Source: Planctomycetia bacterium
GTDB taxonomy: Bacteria > Planctomycetota > Phycisphaerae > Phycisphaerales > SM1A02
Length of the DNA: 7,835 nucleotides
Reading direction: 5' to 3'
NCBI GenBank assembly: GCA_005799475.1
Contig: SYGQ01000140.1
Location: 1-7,835 of the forward strand
The notes beneath the pieces were generated by a model that saw nothing but the letters and a program-made list of their open reading frames with translations, made no database searches and was not told where the DNA came from. Of the stretch, positions 1 to 5,735 are shown one piece after another. Within the stretch, counting starts at the first letter, position 1. Each line of letters begins with the position of its first letter. The position numbers were made by a program, and so were the translations under genes.

Positions 1-1252
1 CAGCGGCAACCGATTTGCAGTCGCCTACAACGACGACCGTCTTGGGGGTGACCGCATCAGTGTGAGCATGCTCAGCGCCACCGGCGGCATCACCTGGACC
101 AACACGATCGATTCACTTGGCGCGTATGTAGCGAACCCAAAGGTCGTCGAGGGCACCGACGGATTCATCTACGCGTGCTGGCTCGAAGGCTCAGCAACGA
201 AGGTGCAGAAGTTCAATGCCGACACTGGCACCGCAATCTGGCCGACGACTGTTCAGTGCAGGGACGGGACGGCAACAACGGCGCCGTGCGATCTCTGGCC
301 AGCCTCCGACGGCACAGGCGGTGTGATGGTGTCGTGCGTTCGCTACACCACATTCACCGGAGCCAAGACCCTGAGGGCGTTCCGCGTGTCAGGCGCTGGC
401 GTCCTCGGCTGGACCGCCACGAGCACCGCTCCGACCGTGGTGTTCTCGACGGGATCACTTCAGATCGGGAACTACCCGCCGTGCTACGCGGTCCCCGGCG
501 TGGGGTATGTGTTCGTGTGGTACGCGACGAGCCCGCTCCAGTGCTATGTGCAAATGCTCGACACGGCCGGCGTCGTGCGTTTTGGCACCAACGGTGTGCC
601 GGTGACGAGCACGATGACCAACGAGCGCGTGTCGCCGACCTTCGCGGTCGACGCTGCGGCTGACCGCATCTATGTGACTTGGGCCCAGCATGTGCCCAAC
701 ACCTCGAACTACGGTGTCGGTGCGCAGGCGTTCGCGCTTTCGGGCACGGGCACGCGGCTCTGGACCGACAGCGCGATCATGGTCGCGCCCGTGGCCACCC
801 TGTACTCCACAGACTTCACCTCGGTGAGTGCGGGCGGAGGCGGAGCGACCTTCGCGTGGCAAAGTTCTACTTCGGCCCTCCTCGACACCGTGTCAGCGCG
901 GAGGCTCAACACACACGGCAGCGATGAGTGGACAAGCGGCACGGTGGTTGTGACGGCGGCGAGCGACAAGGGTCGCATGGCGTCCGTTCGCGTTCCAGGG
1001 GCTGGTGTGCACTTCTGGCAAGACGGCGGGATCGGATCAACCGACATCCTTGCGCAGCGCATCGGCGACGATCGCTCACTTGGTTCGAATCCCGCTGTGC
1101 CTGCCGACCTCAACGCCGATGGCGTCGTGAACGGCACCGATCTGACGATCGTGCTCGCCGCCTGGGGCTCCACCGACGCCCTCCCCGACATCAACGACGA
1201 CGGCCTCGTCGACGGCCTCGATCTCACGATCATCTTGGCGGCGTGGGACTGA
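1..1252 (+). CDS. Secreted beta-propeller-like protein with C-terminal dockerin (5' truncated)
   Basis: The frame is open from the left edge (first full codon at nt 2), so the start and any signal peptide lie outside the window and 416 residues are visible. The body is a degenerate repeat of about 55 residues. Each unit has a hydrophobic strand with an aromatic residue (VFVWYA, IYVTWAQ, TFAWQ, VHFWQD), then a strand like VQMLD or AQAFAL, then a Gly-rich turn ending in Trp or Phe near residues 32, 80, 137, 194, 254 and 310. About seven units are visible, which suggests a beta-propeller. Residues 369-416 form a two-repeat dockerin with calcium-loop residues D/N/D...D in DLNADGVVNGTD and DINDDGLVDGLD. 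The protein stops directly after it. Dockerins of this kind are common at the ends of exported planctomycete proteins, where the partner is mostly unknown. The role is probably extracellular or cell-surface. The substrate cannot be told. It is not co-directional with the polysaccharide genes, so a functional link to them is unproven. Confidence 0.85.
   Translation, partial: SGNRFAVAYNDDRLGGDRISVSMLSATGGITWTNTIDSLGAYVANPKVVEGTDGFIYACWLEGSATKVQKFNADTGTAIWPTTVQCRDGTATTAPCDLWPASDGTGGVMVSCVRYTTFTGAKTLRAFRVSGAGVLGWTATSTAPTVVFSTGSLQIGNYPPCYAVPGVGYVFVWYATSPLQCYVQMLDTAGVVRFGTNGVPVTSTMTNERVSPTFAVDAAADRIYVTWAQHVPNTSNYGVGAQAFALSGTGTRLWTDSAIMVAPVATLYSTDFTSVSAGGGGATFAWQSSTSALLDTVSARRLNTHGSDEWTSGTVVVTAASDKGRMASVRVPGAGVHFWQDGGIGSTDILAQRIGDDRSLGSNPAVPADLNADGVVNGTDLTIVLAAWGSTDALPDINDDGLVDGLDLTIILAAWD
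1106..1249 (+). repeat. Tandem dockerin calcium-loop repeat (two 63-nt units, 81-nt period)
   Basis: Two 21-codon units lie at 1106-1168 and 1187-1249, joined by an 18-nt linker encoding STDALP. Both encode D-x-N-x-D-G-x-V-x-G-x-D-L-T-I-x-L-A-A-W. The spacing of the acidic and Asn residues is that of the EF-hand-like calcium loop of type I dockerins. The protein repeat is much better conserved than the DNA, so this is an old domain duplication kept by selection rather than a recent DNA duplication. Confidence 0.85.
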
Positions 1253-2230
1253 TCAGCACCGAGCGTTCGCGCGATACCACTCGACCGCCTGACGAAGTCC
1301 TTCATCAAGACCCACCGTCGCGCGCCACCCAAGGCGCGACGCCGTGTGCTCGATCTCAAGGCAGCGCCGCGGCTGGCCATCGGGCTTGTCCGTGAGCCAA
1401 CGCACTTCACCCTTGAAGCCGCACAACGCGGCGATGCGTGAGACGAGGTCACGAACCAGGATCTCCTGACCGCTCCCGAGGTTGAGAGGTTCGGGCGCAT
1501 CCATCACTTCGCCCGCGCGCACGACACCCTCGGCGGCGTCGCTGACGAAGAGGAACTCACGGCTGGCGCTGCCAGTGCCCCAACACTCGATGTGATGAGC
1601 GCCCTTGGCGACGGCTTCGACGCACTTTCGGATGATCGCTGGGATCACATGCGAAGTGCCCAAGTCAAAGTTGTCGTGTGGGCCGTACAGGTTGACAGGC
1701 AACACGAAGGCGGACTGTAGCCCGTACTGCCGGTGGTACGCGTCGAGCATCACGAGTGCTGCCTTCTTGGCGATGCCATAGGGCGCGTTCGTTTCCTCGG
1801 GGTAGCCGTTCCACAAGTCCGATTCGCGGAACGGAATCGGCGCGAACTTCGGATACGCACAGATCGTCCCGACCTGGACAAACTTTCCGAGGCTCCGGAT
1901 GCGCGCATGTTCGATGAGGTGCAGCGCCATCGACATGTTGGCAAAGAAGTAGCGCCCAGGGTTGGCTTGGTTCGCTCCGATACCGCCGACTTCGGCGGCC
2001 AAGTGAAACACGACCTCAGGGCGAAGGTCGTCGTACATCGCCGCGACCGCGCGCTCATTGGTGAGGTCGTATTGAGCCCGCCGCGGAACGGTCACTTCGG
2101 CACCGCGTTCGCGAAGCCTCGCCACGACTTCGCGTCCGAGGAATCCGGCACCGCCAGTGACGACGACACGCCTCGTGGCGAGTGGACTCAATCCTGAGGA
2201 GTCGCTCATCGGCGAGGACGGTAGCCGCAT
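1253..2230 (-). CDS. fcl: GDP-L-fucose synthase (NAD-dependent epimerase/reductase)
   Basis: This cytoplasmic short-chain dehydrogenase converts GDP-4-keto-6-deoxy-D-mannose to GDP-L-fucose by 3,5-epimerisation and NADPH-dependent reduction. Numbered from the ATG at 2230 (325 aa), it shows the Rossmann glycine motif TGGAGFLG (25-32), the family signature VGGIGAN (81-87), GTICAYPK (121-128), and LWNGYPEETNAPYGIAKK (139-156) with the catalytic Tyr151 and Lys155. NLYGPHDNF and SHVIP follow, with His194 matching the catalytic His179 of the E. coli enzyme as I recall it. WGTGSASREFLFVSD (217-231) is also typical. Thr122 stands where the E. coli enzyme has catalytic Ser107, a swap I believe is common in homologues. 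A second in-frame ATG at 2209 gives 318 aa and puts the Rossmann strand closer to the N-terminus. Neither start has a clear Shine-Dalgarno, and I favour 2209. The gene diverges from gmd, which makes its substrate, and its stop abuts the stop of the dockerin gene. Confidence 0.93.
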   Translation of the reverse strand: MRLPSSPMSDSSGLSPLATRRVVVTGGAGFLGREVVARLRERGAEVTVPRRAQYDLTNERAVAAMYDDLRPEVVFHLAAEVGGIGANQANPGRYFFANMSMALHLIEHARIRSLGKFVQVGTICAYPKFAPIPFRESDLWNGYPEETNAPYGIAKKAALVMLDAYHRQYGLQSAFVLPVNLYGPHDNFDLGTSHVIPAIIRKCVEAVAKGAHHIECWGTGSASREFLFVSDAAEGVVRAGEVMDAPEPLNLGSGQEILVRDLVSRIAALCGFKGEVRWLTDKPDGQPRRCLEIEHTASRLGWRATVGLDEGLRQAVEWYRANARC

Positions 2231-2284
2231 GCCCGGTGGCTGCCAAGGCGCACGGGCCTTGCCCTATCCTCCGCCCTTGAGGTC
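2231..2284. promoter_or_regulatory. Divergent fcl/gmd intergenic region (putative shared promoter/operator)
   Basis: This 54-bp gap is the only non-coding stretch and must drive fcl leftward and the gmd operon rightward unless promoters lie inside the genes. It contains a perfect 6-bp inverted repeat, CAAGGC (2244-2249) and GCCTTG (2256-2261), with a 6-nt spacer. On the minus strand, TTGGCA (2246 down to 2241) lies 17 nt before TACCGT (2223 down to 2218), a weak -35/-10-like pair that would give an almost leaderless fcl transcript from the ATG at 2209. On the plus strand, TATCCT (2265-2270) is a poor -10 candidate with no good -35. The promoter calls are weak. The dyad and the divergent layout are directly visible. 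Confidence 0.4.
2279..2282 (+). promoter_or_regulatory. Shine-Dalgarno GAGG for gmd, favouring the ATG at 2291
   Basis: GAGG lies 8 nt before the ATG at 2291 but only 2 nt before the ATG at 2285. The spacing favours 2291, so the protein would begin MKKAVITG and be 349 aa. The Rossmann strand would then start right at the N-terminus, as is usual for this family. Confidence 0.6.
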
Positions 2285-3340
2285 ATGCCCATGAAGAAGG
2301 CGGTCATTACAGGCGTGACGGGTCAGGACGGCAGTTACCTCGCTGAGCTCTTGCTCGCGAAGGGCTACGAAGTCCACGGCATCGTCCGGCGCGCCTCCAC
2401 CTTCAATACCGCTCGCATCGATCACCTCTATCAGGACCCGCACGAGAAGGGGGCGCGCCTCAAACTTCACTTCGGGGACCTCAGCGACGGCAACGGTCTC
2501 CTTGAAGTTGTCCGCAAGTCGGAACCCGACGAGGTGTACAACCTCGGAGCCCAGAGCCATGTGCGCGTGAGTTTCGACCAGCCCGTCTACACGATTGACA
2601 CCGTGGCGACTGGAGCCGCGCGACTCCTCGAAGCGGTGCACACATTCCAGGAGCAGTCCGGGAAGAAGGTGCGCTACTACCAAGCCAGTTCCAGTGAGAT
2701 GTTCGGGAGGGTCGCGGAAGTGCCGCAGCGGGAGACGACGCCCTTCCACCCGCGATCGCCCTATGGATGCGCGAAGGTCTTTGCACACGAAATCACGATC
2801 AACTACCGCGAGAGTTACGGGATGCATGCGAGCTGCGGGATTCTCTTCAACCACGAGAGCCCGCGGCGCGGCGAGACCTTTGTGACACGAAAGATCACGC
2901 GCGCTGTGGGACGGATCAAGCTCGGACTGCAGAAGAAGCTCTACCTCGGCAACCTCGATGCGCAGCGCGACTGGGGATTCGCCGGGGAGTATGTCGAGGC
3001 GATGTGGCGCATGCTGCAGCAGGCGACACCTGACGACTTCGTGATCGCCACCGGCACGATGATCCCGGTGCGCCGCTTCTGCGAGTTGGCGTTCGCGCGC
3101 CTGGACCTTGACCCCAAAGACTTCATCGAGGTCGATCCGCGATACTTTCGCCCGGCCGAGGTCGAGCAGCTCAAGGGCGATGCATCGAAGGCAGCGCGCG
3201 TCCTCGGATGGAAGGCGAGCTGTTCCGTGGAGGATCTCGCGGCCATGATGGTGGACGCCGACCTCGAGCTCGCTCGGCGCGAGCGCACGCTGCGCGACGC
3301 GGGCCACGCCGTTCCCGCGAATTCCGGGCACGACCAGTGA
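2285..3340 (+). CDS. gmd: GDP-mannose 4,6-dehydratase
   Basis: This cytoplasmic enzyme dehydrates GDP-D-mannose to GDP-4-keto-6-deoxy-D-mannose, the entry step to GDP-L-fucose, GDP-rhamnose and related sugars. Numbered from the ATG at 2285 (351 aa), it has the NADP-binding motif TGVTGQDGSYL (9-19), the GMD signature GIVRRAS followed by FNTARIDHLY, HFGDLSD (62-68), and YNLGAQSHVRVSFDQP (85-100). SSSEMFG gives Ser136 and Glu138, and YGCAK gives Tyr160 and Lys164. These match Thr132, Glu134, Tyr156 and Lys160 of E. coli Gmd with a constant offset of four, Thr being replaced by Ser. LFNHESPRRGETFVTRKIT and GNLDAQRDWGFAGEYVEAMW are also diagnostic. Full family length, no damage. The Shine-Dalgarno favours the alternative start at 2291. 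It is the first gene of the (+) operon and diverges from fcl. Its TGA overlaps the next gene's GTG by four bases. Confidence 0.96.
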   Translation: MPMKKAVITGVTGQDGSYLAELLLAKGYEVHGIVRRASTFNTARIDHLYQDPHEKGARLKLHFGDLSDGNGLLEVVRKSEPDEVYNLGAQSHVRVSFDQPVYTIDTVATGAARLLEAVHTFQEQSGKKVRYYQASSSEMFGRVAEVPQRETTPFHPRSPYGCAKVFAHEITINYRESYGMHASCGILFNHESPRRGETFVTRKITRAVGRIKLGLQKKLYLGNLDAQRDWGFAGEYVEAMWRMLQQATPDDFVIATGTMIPVRRFCELAFARLDLDPKDFIEVDPRYFRPAEVEQLKGDASKAARVLGWKASCSVEDLAAMMVDADLELARRERTLRDAGHAVPANSGHDQ

Positions 3341-4407
3341 CCCGTTTGGCCATCGCATTCATCTTGGCGATCCCTCTCGTCGCGTGGGCGCAGTCATCGT
3401 CGCCACCAGCGCCCCTTCCTGCACCCGTTCCAGCAAGGCCACTCACAATCCTCTACGACACCGTGCCCGACGAACGGTTCGTGACTCGGCTCGAGCAACT
3501 CGACGCGTCACCATTCATGATCATCTATCAGGGGTCGGACCCCAACAGTGAACGCACTGGGGTCATCGACGCGGAGGCCGTCGTGCGGGAAGTCAGGCGC
3601 AAGTTTGGCGCCACGCGGCCGAGGTGGGCGATGTTGGACTTCGAGAGTCCATTCACCGAAAACCTGGCGAAGGGTCCGGGCACCCGCGAGTGGGCCGACG
3701 CCGTGCAGACGATGATCGAGGCTGTGCGTGCCGTTCGCGCGGCCTTCCCAGAGACCCGGTGGAGTTACTACAACGCACCGACGGTTCCCTACTGGTTCGA
3801 GGGGAAGAATTGGGAAACGAGCACCCCCGAGGCACGCGTCCGGATGCTCGACAAGGTGTACAAGACCTATGCGCCAATCGTCGCGGAACTGGACTGGGTG
3901 TCGACTTCTGTGTACCCGGTGTACGACCCAGACAAGATGCCCGAGGATCAGGGCAAGGCAAGCATCATCTCCGGCAAGGCGTGGAGGACGAATGCAGTTG
4001 GAGTCTCGCGGATCCTTGCCGCCGGGAAGCCGGTGATTCCCACCATCAGTCCGCTCTGGATGCCCGGTGGGTTTGCGATGACTGGTTCACGGGTATCGCA
4101 CTCACAGTTCGTCGCCGACCTCGTGACGCCGCTCCTTGACGCACAGGTGAACGGAATCGCACTGTGGACTGGCGCCGACTACTTCATCACGACGGTCGCC
4201 AAGGGGGATCCATCGGGGGGACCCCCAGAGAAGAGTTACGGGGCGGAGGTCATGCGCGAGGCCGTCGTTCACGACTATCTCAAGGGGAAGGCTCCGCCGA
4301 ACTGGGATGACCCAGCGCTCGTTTCGATGCTCAGATCCCAAATGTCAGAGATGATCATCGACTCCATCCGTGTTCTCCGTGCCGCAGTGCCGGAACCGAA
4401 ACCATGA
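3337..4407 (+). CDS. Exported (beta/alpha)-barrel-like protein, possible GH56 hyaluronidase-like glycoside hydrolase
   Basis: I know no named family for this gene with certainty. The start is the GTG at 3337 in a GTGA overlap with gmd. It gives 356 aa beginning MTRLAIAFILAIPLVAWAQ, a clean signal peptide with an A-W-A|Q cleavage site after residue 18, then a Pro/Ala-rich linker (22-34). Candidate barrel strands follow in order: LTILYDT (36-42), FMIIYQG (60-66), RWAMLDFES (96-104), RWSYYNAP (141-148), LDWVSTSVYPVY (185-196), KPVIPTISPLW (231-241) and NGIALWTGADYF (272-283). From memory, bee venom hyaluronidase has DFES with Asp111/Glu113, WGYY, PSVYL with Tyr227, and IIWGS with Trp301, in the same order. 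Here the counterparts would be Asp101/Glu103, Tyr144/145, Tyr193 and Trp277. The mature length of about 338 aa fits GH56. I infer an exported polysaccharide hydrolase, with Glu103 as candidate acid. Another barrel family, or a non-catalytic protein, remains possible. It sits between gmd and wzy and shares their transcript. Confidence 0.75.
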   Translation: MTRLAIAFILAIPLVAWAQSSSPPAPLPAPVPARPLTILYDTVPDERFVTRLEQLDASPFMIIYQGSDPNSERTGVIDAEAVVREVRRKFGATRPRWAMLDFESPFTENLAKGPGTREWADAVQTMIEAVRAVRAAFPETRWSYYNAPTVPYWFEGKNWETSTPEARVRMLDKVYKTYAPIVAELDWVSTSVYPVYDPDKMPEDQGKASIISGKAWRTNAVGVSRILAAGKPVIPTISPLWMPGGFAMTGSRVSHSQFVADLVTPLLDAQVNGIALWTGADYFITTVAKGDPSGGPPEKSYGAEVMREAVVHDYLKGKAPPNWDDPALVSMLRSQMSEMIIDSIRVLRAAVPEPKP

Positions 4408-5735
4408 TCGGCCATGTCACAGTGGTCGCTTTCGCACTCGCGTGTCTCGCCGCGATGCTGAGCCCAGCCTGGGGCCTCGGATTTGTCATGACGATGTACG
4501 CCTTCGAACAGGCGGCTCAGGCGTCGAATCCGATCTTCGTGCGTTTTCTCGCGCTCGCGAATGTCCTCGTCGCGGCCTCGGTCGGCGTGGGGATCTTTCG
4601 ACAGCTCACCGCCACGCCTCGGCTCTTCCTTGGCTACGCGAGTTTCGTCTGGTGTGGAGTGATGGCGATCTATCTGTACTCCATCGTCTCGTTGCTCTGG
4701 AGCCCGAGCCGTGCGATTGCGGCACCGATGACTTGGGGCCAGCTCCCGTACCTGATTCTGTACATCATGATGGCTCCGCTGCTCGTCGACGATGCGCAGT
4801 CGCTCACGCGGTTCGTGCGTGTCTTCCTCTTCCTAGGCGTGGGGATCGTGGTCTTGATGCTCGCTAACCCAGCATTCACTTTTTACACAGGACGACTCGG
4901 GTTCAACCTCGATGCCACCGTCCGCACCAACCCACTCGCCATGGGCGAGCTCGGCGGCAACATCATGCTCGCGGGAGCACTCTTCCGTGTCGGCACGACG
5001 CAGTGGTTCACGCAACTCCTGCGCGTCGCCGCATTTTTTCTGGGCGCGATGCTCGCCCTCCAGTCCGGCTCGCGCGGCCAGGTCGTCTTTGCGGTGCTTC
5101 TTGCGCTGGCGTTCTATCCGGCGTCGGTGCGCATTCGGAACTTCACCGGCTTCGCCTGGACGGCGCTCGGCGTCGTCGTCCTCGTGCCCCTCATGCTCTA
5201 CATGGGGCAGTTGTTGCTCGCCGGGCAGGAGTTGCGGCGGTGGGACTCGGAAGTGATCGCGGGCGGAACAGATGTTCGCGTTGCGAATGTCGCCGACCTT
5301 GTTTGGGCGTGGCTCCGACATCCGCCGGCGTGGCTCGTCGGCCTGGGATTCAATGCGTTCAGTTCGATCTCGTCGGCGAGCAGCGAGCCGTATTCGCATG
5401 TGATGGTGGTCGACATCCTTGCTGAGCAAGGCATCCCGATGTTCGGCCTCTTTGTGGCCGTGACATGGGTTGGAATCCGCGACGGCATCTGGCTCTTCAG
5501 ACGCTTCGCCGACGAACCCGAAATGCGTGCCACGCTGGCCGTGGCGTACGCCATGTTTGCCTACCAGTTGCTTCTCGTGAACAAGCAGGGCTACCTGTGG
5601 GTCGGCATGTCCTACTTCTTCTTCCTCATCATTGCGTCGCGCCTGCGCCAGCGGACCGAGGTGTCCGACGCTGAGCTCGAGGAGGAGGCCGAGGCCGACG
5701 GCGACGGCGTCGTTGACCTCGTGCCGTCTCGCTAA
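4404..5735 (+). CDS. Wzy/O-antigen-ligase-like membrane protein (polysaccharide polymerase or ligase)
   Basis: The 443-aa inner-membrane protein has about 11-12 hydrophobic helices spread over residues 5-410. A long mostly polar stretch (about 272-335) is expected to face the periplasm. Family marks of the Wzy/WaaL O-antigen ligase domain are visible. LALQSGSRGQ (217-226) matches the usual S-x-SRG segment after a helix. VGLGFNAF (312-319) matches the G-x-G-x-N/H-x-F element. EPYSHVMVVDILAEQG (328-343), with His332, matches the conserved periplasmic H-N/x-hydrophobic-E-x-G segment. Members polymerise lipid-linked repeat units (Wzy) or transfer glycan to an acceptor (WaaL). Sequence alone does not separate these, but the adjacent flippase favours Wzy. 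The ATG overlaps the preceding TGA (ATGA), with no clear Shine-Dalgarno, which suggests translational coupling. An odd feature is a highly acidic C-terminal tail (about 421-437, DAELEEEAEADGDG) after the last helix, predicted cytoplasmic. Confidence 0.82.
   Translation: MIGHVTVVAFALACLAAMLSPAWGLGFVMTMYAFEQAAQASNPIFVRFLALANVLVAASVGVGIFRQLTATPRLFLGYASFVWCGVMAIYLYSIVSLLWSPSRAIAAPMTWGQLPYLILYIMMAPLLVDDAQSLTRFVRVFLFLGVGIVVLMLANPAFTFYTGRLGFNLDATVRTNPLAMGELGGNIMLAGALFRVGTTQWFTQLLRVAAFFLGAMLALQSGSRGQVVFAVLLALAFYPASVRIRNFTGFAWTALGVVVLVPLMLYMGQLLLAGQELRRWDSEVIAGGTDVRVANVADLVWAWLRHPPAWLVGLGFNAFSSISSASSEPYSHVMVVDILAEQGIPMFGLFVAVTWVGIRDGIWLFRRFADEPEMRATLAVAYAMFAYQLLLVNKQGYLWVGMSYFFFLIIASRLRQRTEVSDAELEEEAEADGDGVVDLVPSR

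Noticed and set aside
1106..1249. Dockerin as evidence of a cellulosome
   Set aside because: No cohesin, scaffoldin or cellulase is visible, and isolated dockerins are common in planctomycetes. The module alone does not support a cellulosome.
709..1500. A 263-codon antisense frame spanning the end of the dockerin gene and the end of fcl
   Set aside because: It covers two well-supported genes, has low-complexity Arg/Ser/Ala content and no domain.
3208..3336. An in-frame upstream start that would lengthen the exported protein by 43 residues
   Set aside because: The extra stretch is Arg-rich, overlaps gmd by 133 nt and would bury the signal peptide. The GTG at 3337 puts the signal peptide at the N-terminus and makes a standard 4-nt overlap.
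2264..3358. A 364-codon open frame antisense to gmd
   Set aside because: It is longer than gmd but has no recognisable domain. Its openness follows from GC-rich codon bias in a well-supported gene on the other strand.
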